From positions 33,665 to 97,664 of the forward strand of contig NZ_JACXAE010000082.1 of the NCBI RefSeq assembly GCF_014698965.1: a DNA stretch of 64,000 nt, given 5' to 3'. The number at the start of each line of letters is the position of its first letter. Positions within the stretch are counted from its first letter, which is position 1. Shown piece by piece: positions 40,896 to 50,538 of the stretch. Position numbers and translations under genes: made by a program. Source of the DNA: Iningainema tapete BLCC-T55. GTDB lineage: Bacteria > Cyanobacteriota > Cyanobacteriia > Cyanobacteriales > Nostocaceae. The notes under the pieces are model-generated. The model was not told where the DNA came from. It did not search any database and saw only the letters and a list, made by a program, of their open reading frames with translations.

Positions 40896-41133
40896 AACGA
40901 TGAGTTAGGTACGAGTTCAACTCCTCAAGCACACCAGGTATAGATATCCGTAAGATCGCCCAATACGCCCATTATTTAGTTGAGTTGGTAGACGCTCATT
41001 TCTCGGTCAAGCCGATTTGTTTACTGCCACTGCCACTGGCGTTGTTACAGTGACAACGCTTAACCCTGATGACTTTGAAAATTTATCTTAGGTGGTGAAA
41101 GGAAACTGCCCAAGCTGGATTATGCGTTCTTCT

Positions 41134-42126
41134 TCAATCATCCATTACTTGCTTAGAGCCTTGACCAGATTTTGCTAGGTATATGCCTGCCAAAACCACG
41201 AAAAAAGCTACCCAGTTGAAAATACTTAACCTTTCACCAAAGATTACCCAGGCAAAGATTGCCGTCATTAGTGGCTCCAGCAACAAGAAAAGGGAAATAA
41301 ATCCTGCCGAAAAATTTTTGAGGCTATAAGTTACAATTCCCTGACCGATCACTTGGCAGAGAACACCTAAACCAATTACTGCCAGCCATCCCGAAAAAGA
41401 ACTGGGGAAAAGTTTATTTTCGCGGCTCAGGACAATTGGCAGTGTCAATAAACCGCCAACGATGCAATTCCACAGGAGTATGGTTGTTACGGAAAACTTG
41501 CTGAGGAGATGTTCTCTAATCAGAAGGTTACCACCATAGAACACAGCAGATAGTAAAGCAACAGCATCACCTAAGAAGTGATCTGGAGCCACTTGCAAAT
41601 CTTCAATTCCAACGGCGATCGCTCCCCTTAATGCTAGTGTTAAGCCAACGAGAAATCTACCATCAAAGTAATAACCCAAAAATAACCAATCTCCTAAGGT
41701 CGCGAAAATTGGGGTAAGATTATGTAGTAAATTTGAGTTGGCAACGCTGGTTTGAGTCAGTGACCAAGCCCAAGTAAGTAAGCACAGCGCAGAAACACTA
41801 CCTACTGCCACAAACAGGAATAAATCGCGAATTGTGTATGGCTTAGATTGCACTTTGTAGTCGTGGGATTTTTTGTGACGTGCCTTCTCGATCGCTTTGC
41901 ACAGTCCTAATGTTAAACTCCCTATCCAAAGGCGATTAAAGATTGTCGCATTTGGACCTAGTTCGTTTTCGCTCAATTTAATGAAAATTGCGGCTAAGGA
42001 TAAAAGTAATACTGCTATAGGTAATAATATTAACTCAATCAAATCTAGTTTTGGCTTTGTTTGTTGCTGCGACAATTCTAATTTATTGAGCATAATTAGC
42101 ATTAATAAGGCAACCAAAAAACACAA
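41134..42126 (-). CDS. DMT/EamA-family transporter
   Basis: Ten hydrophobic segments; LLLEPLMTAIFAWVIFGERLSIFNWVAFFVVLAGIYLA. Confidence 0.88.
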   Translation of the reverse strand: MCFLVALLMLIMLNKLELSQQQTKPKLDLIELILLPIAVLLLSLAAIFIKLSENELGPNATIFNRLWIGSLTLGLCKAIEKARHKKSHDYKVQSKPYTIRDLFLFVAVGSVSALCLLTWAWSLTQTSVANSNLLHNLTPIFATLGDWLFLGYYFDGRFLVGLTLALRGAIAVGIEDLQVAPDHFLGDAVALLSAVFYGGNLLIREHLLSKFSVTTILLWNCIVGGLLTLPIVLSRENKLFPSSFSGWLAVIGLGVLCQVIGQGIVTYSLKNFSAGFISLFLLLEPLMTAIFAWVIFGERLSIFNWVAFFVVLAGIYLAKSGQGSKQVMDD

Positions 42127-42458
42127 GGATGAGCAGGAAATTATTCAATTTTGTCTGGACAAGATAATTAGCGAACAAGGATATTTAATTATAATTGTAG
42201 GATTTAGTTATGGCAACCATCCAGATCATAATCTGTTTGTTCGAGCCGAATGGCTACAAAAGTTAGTAGAAGAAATGCTGGAAATTGCTCAGGCAAACAT
42301 TGTTTACGAGAATTCCCTACAAATCGGCTGGGAAAAAAAATTGGGCAGCAAAAAGTTTTGCCAAAATAGACCTAATTAGCTAGATGTAGTTGGCGATTTA
42401 TTGAGGGGTTTGACCCCTCAATAAATTAAAAACGGCAAACCGCCTACCGATGGGTTAA

Positions 42459-44045
42459 TTAGGCTTGCTGTACTCCCGGACGACCATTTTCTACTACAAA
42501 TGAAGCACGAGTACTAATCGTGCCAGATTGGGTTGTCACGTTTGACATAACTTGATAGTCTGATTGCCAGTTTGAAGGAGTCACGATGCAGCGAACATAG
42601 CCCCGTTGATTATTGAAGAATTTAATGTGGGGGTTGTCTGGTAGGTAAGCTTCAACACCAGGGCTAGAGTCTGCCCCATCTCCACCGGAGGTAATTGAGG
42701 TACAAACGAATTCACTTCCAACTATAGCAGATTCTGGGCGATCAAAGTCAGCTTTGAGATCCATTGCCCAGTTGTTATGCACATCGCCCGTTAAAACGAC
42801 TGGATTAGAAGGTTTGCGTTGTTCTAAGAAATGTAGTAGGCGATCGCGAGAAGCCAGATAACCATCCCACTTATCCATACTGAAAGTTGCGCCTTCCCCT
42901 GGTGTAAAGTCTCTCTGTGCAACAATCACCTGTTGGGCAAGTATATTCCATTGTGCCTGCGAACGATCTAAACCACGGTACAACCAATCTTCTTGACGCT
43001 TGCCAGTAATTGTTGCTGAGGAGTCGAAATTCTCTGGGCAACGTTCTTTTGTACCATCTCCACAAGGCTGATCTGTGCGATACTGGCGGGTATCTAGCAC
43101 ATGGAAGGTTGCCAATTTACCGAAGTTAAGCCGACGATAAAGTTGCATATCCGCTCCCCTAGGTCGCGAGAATGGTCGTAGCGGCATATGTTCATAGTAT
43201 GCTTGATAGGCAAGCGCACGTCGTTGTAAAAAGACAGCGCGATCTTGATCTGGTTCGTTATCAACTTCCGAAATGTCATTGGCGTAGTTGTTTTCCACTT
43301 CGTGATCGTCCCAGGTGACAATCCAAGGAAACGCCGCATGAGCCGCTTGTAAGTTTGGATCGGTTTTGTAGAGGGCGTGACGATTGCGATAATCTTCTAA
43401 AGTGAATATTTCTGAACCATTATGCTGTCTGACACGACCTGGGGTGATTCCTCCCTCATATATATAGTCGCCTACATGCACTACTAGGTCGAGTTCTTCC
43501 TCTGCCATGTATTTGTAAGCTGTGAAGTACCCCTGCTCGTAGTGTTGGCAAGAAGCAAGTGCAAAGGCAAGTCTACTGGCGTTACTTTCTGGGCGAGGAG
43601 CTGTTCTGGTGCGACCAATTGGACTTGCTTCTGTTCCTGAGATAAACTGATACCAGTACCAAGTATCTGGTTTAAGTCTATTTACCTCTACTCGCACTGA
43701 GTGAGCGAATTCTGGAATGGTAATCTCAGTGCCTTTTGCGACAATGTTCTTCATCTTGGGATCGGTTGCCACAAGCCATTCAATTGGCACGTTGACAGAT
43801 GGCATTCCTCCTCCATTTAAGGGATCGGGAGCTAGACGAGTCCAGATTACCACGCTGTTGGGATCGGGTTCTCCCGACGCTATACCGAGTGTAAAAGGAT
43901 AACTGGGAAATTTGACTTGGGCGATCGCACGTTGGTGGAATTGGTTGGCAATCAAAAAACCAGTTACTGCCCCAGCCCCAACGATTAAGTTGCGTCGCTT
44001 AATGGGACTGGAAAGAAGCTGCTCAAAATTCCTATAATTTACCAT
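42459..44045 (-). CDS. phoD: PhoD-type alkaline phosphatase with Tat-like signal
   Basis: KRRNLIVGAGAVTGF; FTLGIASGEPDPNSVVIWTRLAPDPL; VVHVGDYIYEGG; TWDDHEVENNYAND; VVLTGDVHNNWA. Confidence 0.93.
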   Translation of the reverse strand: MVNYRNFEQLLSSPIKRRNLIVGAGAVTGFLIANQFHQRAIAQVKFPSYPFTLGIASGEPDPNSVVIWTRLAPDPLNGGGMPSVNVPIEWLVATDPKMKNIVAKGTEITIPEFAHSVRVEVNRLKPDTWYWYQFISGTEASPIGRTRTAPRPESNASRLAFALASCQHYEQGYFTAYKYMAEEELDLVVHVGDYIYEGGITPGRVRQHNGSEIFTLEDYRNRHALYKTDPNLQAAHAAFPWIVTWDDHEVENNYANDISEVDNEPDQDRAVFLQRRALAYQAYYEHMPLRPFSRPRGADMQLYRRLNFGKLATFHVLDTRQYRTDQPCGDGTKERCPENFDSSATITGKRQEDWLYRGLDRSQAQWNILAQQVIVAQRDFTPGEGATFSMDKWDGYLASRDRLLHFLEQRKPSNPVVLTGDVHNNWAMDLKADFDRPESAIVGSEFVCTSITSGGDGADSSPGVEAYLPDNPHIKFFNNQRGYVRCIVTPSNWQSDYQVMSNVTTQSGTISTRASFVVENGRPGVQQA

Positions 44046-44385
44046 TGTTTTTCCCTGATAAATCTACGAATAAGTGACGAGGTTTCCCTACTTTATTACC
44101 TTTGTTAGCGGGGATAGTTATACTGTGATATGTGGTAATCTTCACTTAGTTATGAACATTACTTTTTTTATGAACCGCCTTCGCGCAGCGTCTCGCAGAG
44201 AAGACGCCTAGAACGCCTTCACGCAGCGTCTCCGACAGGAGAAGAAAAGAAAGAATTGTGTTTACTAATTATTTGGGTGTGCTATATATGAAAACTGCTT
44301 GATTTTCCAGCTAGAGCTAAGGAGTTAGCTGTTGCTTTGCCTAAATAAATTTACCAATTAAAGATTAATTTTTTGCAAAGGAATA

Positions 44386-44404
44386 GTTAATATCAGCTTA
44401 ATCT
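44386..44404 (+). promoter_or_regulatory. Candidate PHO-box (two repeats) upstream of nuiA
   Basis: GTTAATAT-CAG-CTTAATCT; 11-bp periodicity; second unit fits PyTTAAPyPy(T/A). Confidence 0.4.
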
Positions 44405-44444
44405 GCTGAAAATAGCAAACTTTATCGAGGGTTGAGGAGGAATT

Positions 44445-44837
44445 ATGAGTATTGTAGAAACCTTGTCTCAAGCAAGTAATGCCTTGCTAATGCCAAGCGA
44501 GTCTGATTATCCTTTCGAGCCTTTTATCTGGTTAGGTGAAGGTAAAGAAGTATTAACAACTGAGAAACTCCTGCAACTGACAAATCACCCTATCAATTCA
44601 CCAGTTGAGACAGTAGATTTGGATTATTTATTTCGCAACGTTGCTCAAGAACAAGAATGGCATGATGCACAACAGAAAGCGAATGTCTCAAAATTTAAGT
44701 CGCTTATAGATACGCTCAAAGCTAATCTCAAAGACTTGAAGGTTTATCGGGTTGGCATAATCGAAATTGATGTTTACATTGTTGGGAAAGCAGCAAATGA
44801 TTTAGCGGGGCTGGCAACCAAAGTTGTGGAAACTTAG
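44445..44837 (+). CDS. nuiA: Nuclease A inhibitor-like protein
   Basis: LLMPSESDYPFEPFIWLGEG...VDLDYLFRNVAQEQEWHD...VYRVGIIEIDVYIVGKAANDLAGLATKVVET resembles Anabaena NuiA. Confidence 0.88.
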   Translation: MSIVETLSQASNALLMPSESDYPFEPFIWLGEGKEVLTTEKLLQLTNHPINSPVETVDLDYLFRNVAQEQEWHDAQQKANVSKFKSLIDTLKANLKDLKVYRVGIIEIDVYIVGKAANDLAGLATKVVET

Positions 44838-44918
44838 CAAGTTAAAAACCCCTCCCTACCCTCTCCTTATAAGGGGAGGGAGGGGGTGGGGTGTGGGGTA
44901 TTTTGAACCGTCAACAGT

Positions 44919-45776
44919 TTATGAAGTAGGACCATTATCAACTCTAGATTCAATCACAGATTGGACAGACGTACTAATATTGGAAAGGAAGTCGTAGCCT
45001 GTTTGGGATTCGATGTAATCCACAGTGGTGCGGAATGCTCCCCAATTAGCAGAGCGATTCCCCTGAGTATTCGGGGTATCAATAGCAATGACTCGCGTAT
45101 TCGTATTGACGCCACCAGTACCAGTGCCGGGGTTTGTCACGACAATAATTTTGAAGAGTCGCTCAGGAACTGTAATATAACCATTAGCTATGGTTCCTCC
45201 ATAGCCGTATCCCCCCGCAATGATGTACAGTTCTTTACCCTGTTGCGTTACCAATGTCCTAGCGTAGTTTTCCAATTGTGCCCAATAGCCTTGATTGTTA
45301 TCAGGTGCTTGGGGTACTATGTTGGTCATTAAGAATGTTGCTGAATTATTGGCGACTGTATTGGTTCGGTCAGCCGAAGGACACATATGTCCCCTGTCAT
45401 ATCCACTACCAGTGTAATCGGAACTGGTGACTCGATAATACCCAGCAGGCAGTGTAGTATCTTCGCGAAAGTTATCTTGTCTGGGAGCGCTACCGAGCCA
45501 TGAAGAGTTGAGTTGCCAACTTACCCAGTTAGGAGTACTGTTTGAATCGCTGTAAGATAAAGCGTACTGGGTTTTTACCATCAAATAATTGTCGTAATTT
45601 GCTGCATTTGTAGTCGCTCCACTCGGGTTGCCCATTGTCAAGTGAACGCTAGTTTGAGCGGTTGCCTTTTTTAAAGAACTGTAAATACCAGCAGAGGCGA
45701 TTAGTAAAACTACCAGCAGAAATAAAATTAATCTGCCTGCTAACCTTCTGGAGAATAGCGACTTAAACATTATCAA
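44919..45776 (-). CDS. nucA: Secreted DNA/RNA non-specific endonuclease (NucA-like)
   Basis: Catalytic motif YDRGHMCPSADRT; NIVPQAPDNNQGYWAQLENYAR; N-terminal signal/anchor. Confidence 0.92.
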   Translation of the reverse strand: MIMFKSLFSRRLAGRLILFLLVVLLIASAGIYSSLKKATAQTSVHLTMGNPSGATTNAANYDNYLMVKTQYALSYSDSNSTPNWVSWQLNSSWLGSAPRQDNFREDTTLPAGYYRVTSSDYTGSGYDRGHMCPSADRTNTVANNSATFLMTNIVPQAPDNNQGYWAQLENYARTLVTQQGKELYIIAGGYGYGGTIANGYITVPERLFKIIVVTNPGTGTGGVNTNTRVIAIDTPNTQGNRSANWGAFRTTVDYIESQTGYDFLSNISTSVQSVIESRVDNGPTS

Positions 45777-45836
45777 TCAGTAAACTCACCCAATAAGTTA
45801 AGGGTATCTCTATAAGCAATATGACAGTAAGTTTTT

Positions 45837-45866
45837 AGATTAAATAAGGAATAAGCTTTAGTTAAA
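45837..45866 (-). promoter_or_regulatory. Candidate PHO-box (three repeats) upstream of nucA
   Basis: Minus strand TTTAACTA-AAG-CTTATTCC-TTA-TTTAATCT; two units fit PyTTAAPyPy(T/A) fully, exact 11-bp spacing, 61-90 bp before the start. Confidence 0.55.
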
Positions 45867-45918
45867 AATAGGAGAACAGGAATGGCGGTCGCCATCCCAG
45901 TAAAATAGCACTAGCTTT

Positions 45919-46320
45919 CTACAAGCCTTGCTGCATAACTTGAGCGATTTCACTATACGCATCTGTCCAAGCTTGTTTCACCTCTGGGTTCCAATCATCT
46001 CCCAAGTAATACTCAAAAGTTTTCAACAGTGTTGCGCCAATCATCGGATAATGCTCGGGCAACACACTATACTCTAGATGTCTTGCACCTAATCCTCTGA
46101 GAGCTTGGTTTAGCACATCTGACTTGCGAAGATTCTCAACTACCAAAACTAAAGCACTTAGCAAATGTTTCCTCTGTTCTACCATGTTGGTATGAGCAAA
46201 CAAAGGCTGAACATCAGGATAGTCAGCAAATAGGTTGTCGTAAAAGCTAGCTGCAAACTCTGTAGAATGAGGCTTGATCTGAGCAAAACTCTGTTCTAAT
46301 ACTTCGACATTTAATGACAT
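45919..46320 (-). CDS. Globin family protein
   Basis: LEQSFAQIKPHSTEFAASFYDNLFADYPDVQPLFAHTNMVEQRKHLLSAL. Confidence 0.9.
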   Translation of the reverse strand: MSLNVEVLEQSFAQIKPHSTEFAASFYDNLFADYPDVQPLFAHTNMVEQRKHLLSALVLVVENLRKSDVLNQALRGLGARHLEYSVLPEHYPMIGATLLKTFEYYLGDDWNPEVKQAWTDAYSEIAQVMQQGL

Positions 46321-46563
46321 TGTTAGCTTAAACCTTTTCCAATCTTCTTAACGAATTGAAGATACAGCGTCACGATAACCACTTAATCATCTCTTGAAGC
46401 TTATATCGATTGCACATTATAGCAGGCGTTAGCAAAACTGCCAAGTAGGAAAAGTTTAGCTGTCTTGTTAGCTACGATTAGATCCCGCTAACCCCCCTTA
46501 AAAAGGGGGGCTACGTCTCTTTAAACCCCCTTTTTAATAAGAGGGTCACTGTAGACGGGGGGA

Positions 46564-48975
46564 TTAAACAAATTTGCCTTTGGCTTTGAGCCGACGGATG
46601 CCAATTACAGTAGGACGAGGTAAACCTTTTGGTTCACCTTTACCACCATCATTAACAGAAATGTTACTAGGCCAGCTACTGCCACGAGGTACGGTACGTG
46701 TCTGGTTGAAGGTAACACCATCCAAATCAAGAATTTCAATGCTGCGGCTCAGTATTGTGCCATCATTAACTGGACAGTCTTCTCCAGGATGCTGTACGGA
46801 GATAATTAGTGTATCACCAACAAAAGTTGGTCCAGTCATCTCGCAACGCACTGGTCCTTGAGCAAAGGGTACTACAGTTCCCGCTTTTGGTCCACTGGTA
46901 GGAATGAAGAACAACCAGTTATTACCAAAGACGCCTGTAAAGTTAGAAACATTTCCACTAGCTGAGTGATTGATAGTAGTTGGGGTTGCCGCAGCACCGA
47001 CATTAAAACCGTTGTGAGTACCGGTAGACATGTCAGTTACACCCCAGACATTTCCTTGCGCATCAAATACCAGGTTATCCACATTGCCAAAACCTGCACC
47101 TGACTCGGAACCGGCTTCTCCACCTTGGGCAAATCTCTCCCACCGGAAGGTATTACCTGTACCGTCTGCACTATCTTCAATAATCTTGTAAATTCCGCCA
47201 GACTGCTGAGTAGCGTTAGGTGCTGTGCTTAATTTGGCAACTTGGAAAATGCGGGAATCTGGGTATCCGTCACTTCCTGGCGCACCGTCAGTGTAGGAGA
47301 TAAATACTTCTTTAGTGCGGGGATGCACTTCTAAATCTTCGGGACGGGCTGTGGGGGTTCCTCCAGCTAAGTTGGCGGCGAGGAAAGCATCACTGAGAAC
47401 CGCACCTTGAGTTGTATAGAAGTCAGAAAGAGTCTTGTTTTGATAATCGCTCAGGGCTGTTGCTTCGTTGGTGCGATCGCAATTAAAAGCACCACCATCA
47501 ACTGTTTGTCCAGCAATGCCATTGCGTCTGGGCAGTTTTAACAAACCATTTGTTTGTGCTGAACCCAAAGCAGCAAATTCTACTGAAGAAATCACTGATG
47601 GTGTAATGGGGTTAGTAGCAGTGTTTAATAGTAAAGGTATCCACTCTCCTGTACCGTTTGGATTGTAACGAGCCACATACAGAGTTCCGTCTTCCCACAA
47701 CTGACTATTATTTTTATCAGTTGGTGAGTCGATCGTACCTGTACTGACAAACTTCCAGGTATGTCCGCCGCGTCTGTCATCTCCCATGTAGCCAATTAAT
47801 TTTCTACCAGCTTCAGCACGCATGGCTATGTTTTCGTGGCGGAAACGACCTAGCCAAGTGTGTTTGCGCGGACGGAAATCAGGATCTGCGGGATCGACTT
47901 CTACCATCCAGCCATATTTTTCTCCCACTAAACCAAAAGTTTTGCCCGTGGTGCTGTCGGTGTAACCTGTTTGTGTACCATCTGGCTTAACTGATTCTGT
48001 CACACCAACGAAAAACGCTGTAGCGCCTTGGAAGTTTTCTTCGGCAGAGAGAATAGTTCCCCAAGGAGTTGTCCCACCAGAACAGTTATAAGCAGTACCT
48101 ATAATTTTGTTACCTAGTCCATCAGCACTGAGAGGGAAAACTTCTTCTGCCGTAGGACCAGTACCAATCAAATAGTTGTCGTCGCCTTGTTGGTAGCTTA
48201 AACTTCCCCAAGAGGTGACATCTTGGTAGCCATCTGTACGTTCTTTGTTAATTCCCAGCCCAGATAAACCATGCAGGCGACGGTTTTTAGGATCTCTGAC
48301 TACAGCGAAACGACTGTTGTCATTGCTGCGGGAAATACGGACGATGGAACCGCCCAAGTTATATAAAAATTCACCATCAACTTCTAGATTTCTGGTGGTG
48401 GGGAACTCGCGTCCGATGACTGCGGCAAAAGTACCGGGGAGTGCTTGTACGTCTGTAGGTGCTTCTGGTGCTAAGCCAGAAAATGGGTAACTGACGTATT
48501 CGTGATTTACCCACAAATAACCATCGTTGCTACCGTTGATCGGTACAAAACCCGTGTAGTCACAGTTGTAACCAAAGTACTCTTCTGTGTTCGGGAAGAC
48601 GCGATCGCCCCAACCAACAATTACATACCGTTCATACTGTGGTGGTACGATCACATCGTCTAAGACATTGTAGCTAGGTAATTTCACATTAGCTGATGCT
48701 TCAATAATGTTTCCTTGTCCAAAAGCTATAGGCAAGAAATTTTTGTATTCTCTATAAATAGGTAGAGGATGAGGTAGGCGTACTGGTGTAAAACTCAAAG
48801 GAATAGTCTTTGCTTCTACTACGGATGCTGCATTACCTAGTACTTGATCTACTAGTACAGCACCTGCACTTCCGGCAAAAAATAGTAACACCTGTCTCCG
48901 ACTTAAGTTAGACATTGAATTGTAATGCTCCTGTTTTGTAAATTTTGACCCTAGCAGTTTTTTCCAGCACAACAA
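46564..48975 (-). CDS. phoX: PhoX-family (DUF839) phosphatase with Tat signal; likely start at 48915 (MSNLSRRQVLL)
   Basis: SRRQVLLFFAGSAGA; GTILSAEENFQG; EDLEVHPRTKEVFISYTDG; GPVRCEMTGPTFVGDTLIISVQHPGE. Confidence 0.92.
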   Translation of the reverse strand: MLCWKKLLGSKFTKQEHYNSMSNLSRRQVLLFFAGSAGAVLVDQVLGNAASVVEAKTIPLSFTPVRLPHPLPIYREYKNFLPIAFGQGNIIEASANVKLPSYNVLDDVIVPPQYERYVIVGWGDRVFPNTEEYFGYNCDYTGFVPINGSNDGYLWVNHEYVSYPFSGLAPEAPTDVQALPGTFAAVIGREFPTTRNLEVDGEFLYNLGGSIVRISRSNDNSRFAVVRDPKNRRLHGLSGLGINKERTDGYQDVTSWGSLSYQQGDDNYLIGTGPTAEEVFPLSADGLGNKIIGTAYNCSGGTTPWGTILSAEENFQGATAFFVGVTESVKPDGTQTGYTDSTTGKTFGLVGEKYGWMVEVDPADPDFRPRKHTWLGRFRHENIAMRAEAGRKLIGYMGDDRRGGHTWKFVSTGTIDSPTDKNNSQLWEDGTLYVARYNPNGTGEWIPLLLNTATNPITPSVISSVEFAALGSAQTNGLLKLPRRNGIAGQTVDGGAFNCDRTNEATALSDYQNKTLSDFYTTQGAVLSDAFLAANLAGGTPTARPEDLEVHPRTKEVFISYTDGAPGSDGYPDSRIFQVAKLSTAPNATQQSGGIYKIIEDSADGTGNTFRWERFAQGGEAGSESGAGFGNVDNLVFDAQGNVWGVTDMSTGTHNGFNVGAAATPTTINHSASGNVSNFTGVFGNNWLFFIPTSGPKAGTVVPFAQGPVRCEMTGPTFVGDTLIISVQHPGEDCPVNDGTILSRSIEILDLDGVTFNQTRTVPRGSSWPSNISVNDGGKGEPKGLPRPTVIGIRRLKAKGKFV

Positions 48976-49107
48976 CTCGCAACTGTTTTACTTTTGCCTT
49001 TGCCGCTGAAAAATTAAAAATATTAACTGTGATGGCTAATCCAGCCCCGAAAAAAATTTTGGAGCTTCCGTGAGTGCAAACTGTAATAATCGGAATCTAC
49101 GACGTAT

Positions 49108-49137
49108 AAGTTAAGACCAGGTAATCAGATAATTAAT
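49108..49137 (-). promoter_or_regulatory. Candidate PHO-box upstream of phoX
   Basis: Minus strand ATTAATTA-TCT-GATTACCT-GGT-CTTAACTT, 11-bp spacing; middle unit weak. Confidence 0.35.
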
Positions 49138-49424
49138 CTTTAGACGTAGTTTTTTTATTTAGATACAAAATAAACTTTTAATTTTTTTCTTGACTTTTAT
49201 TTTATGATGCAAGTGTAAATACCAGGGCAGGCAATTATAACTTGGAACACAACATAGTTTTGTGATATGCCCTATAATTGAATAGGCTTTCTTGTTTATG
49301 GGAATAAAGTATAATATTATACTTTATTCTAGGCAGGCAAGAATCATAACACTAAATTGTCGTTGAATTAACACACATTGCCAAAACATTGGTGAGTAGT
49401 TAGTAGTAATAGAAGTAGGATTCC

Positions 49425-49985
49425 ATGTTTATGAAATATCTTCAGCAAGAAGCCTTCTACACAGCAAGACACTGGCTAACTCAGTTGTGGACATGTGTAC
49501 CATTTTTGCTATCTGTTGCTGTGTTCTTGACAATTATTACTTGGAAAAGTCCTGTTATGTTGTTTTGTCTACTCATAGGTACTGTCGCTACCTTAGTATT
49601 AGAGCAAATAGGACGAAATACTCGCTTATCCAAGTACTCTGTGATTATATCACAAATAGCATTCGTAGCAATACTGAGTTTTTTTTGGATAGATCACTTT
49701 GCCGATCCAGCCGCAGCTCAGTTTTTTGGTAGAGCTGAATCTTTCTTTAAAAACAACTTCCAAGGTGCAGAAGGAGGAGGCGCTCAAGCAGCAGTTAGCC
49801 TTATATTCAACGTGCTGCGGGCAATTTACCTGCTCTACATTGCGGTTTCTCTCATTGGTGTAATCAATGCAGTCCGCAAGGATGAAGACTGGCAAAGTAT
49901 TGCGCGAACTCCTTTATTAGTCGTTGTCGCGGTGACAATTGCTGATGTACTTACAGGCTTCATCATTGGCAATACTAACCCATAA
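49425..49985 (+). CDS. Membrane protein, candidate VirB2/TrbC-like component
   Basis: Several hydrophobic segments, first gene of the T4SS-like run; assignment by position and topology. Confidence 0.45.
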   Translation: MFMKYLQQEAFYTARHWLTQLWTCVPFLLSVAVFLTIITWKSPVMLFCLLIGTVATLVLEQIGRNTRLSKYSVIISQIAFVAILSFFWIDHFADPAAAQFFGRAESFFKNNFQGAEGGGAQAAVSLIFNVLRAIYLLYIAVSLIGVINAVRKDEDWQSIARTPLLVVVAVTIADVLTGFIIGNTNP

Positions 49986-50166
49986 ACTAAGCATCTGTGG
50001 TTTTCAACTTGCGTATTCGTAAGGGGTGCTAATGGTTCATGGCTAATAGCAATTAGCGATTAGCGATTCTTCTATTAGCGACTAGATAAGAAAATATGCA
50101 ACTTACACCTACAAAAGGTTAATAATTTATCTAAACTAAGAAAGAGGAATAACTCAGCAATTAGTT

Positions 50167-50538
50167 ATGACCAAAGAGCGAGAAGATGAATTTCGTCCAG
50201 TCAACCAAATTCTAGGGGCACAACCTTCACTAGGACCAATTCCTGCCGATCAAGTCTTTCCTTGGACACTTATTATCCTTGGTTCCTACTTGATCGTCAA
50301 CGGTGTTTTTGGAGGCATTTTTCAAAATGATTTCCAAAAATGGTTGTGGACGCTTCTCATCGCGGGATGGGGCATGGCTACTTGGTGGATATTAACTGGT
50401 GGTAGGAGCTGGCGTTTTTTAAGCAAGTTTATTGCGGTTCCCTCTTGGACAAGAGGTAGCGCACGTTATTTAAGCCTTATGGAAGTTAATCATGAAGCAA
50501 AAAATCGGAAAACAAAGCGTCGGCGGAAGCGGCGGTGA
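50167..50538 (+). CDS. Small two-TM protein, candidate VirB3-like component; overlaps the VirB4 gene
   Basis: Two hydrophobic segments followed by a basic tail; 47-bp overlap with the next ORF. Confidence 0.45.
   Translation: MTKEREDEFRPVNQILGAQPSLGPIPADQVFPWTLIILGSYLIVNGVFGGIFQNDFQKWLWTLLIAGWGMATWWILTGGRSWRFLSKFIAVPSWTRGSARYLSLMEVNHEAKNRKTKRRRKRR

Noticed and set aside
41897-42379. 160-aa plus-strand ORF
   Set aside because: First half is antisense to the EamA transporter; the second half is unsupported by any recognised family.
44101-44160. Possible PHO-box upstream of phoD (TAGTTATA ... TAGTTATG)
   Set aside because: Units match poorly and spacing (32 bp) does not fit the 11-bp period.
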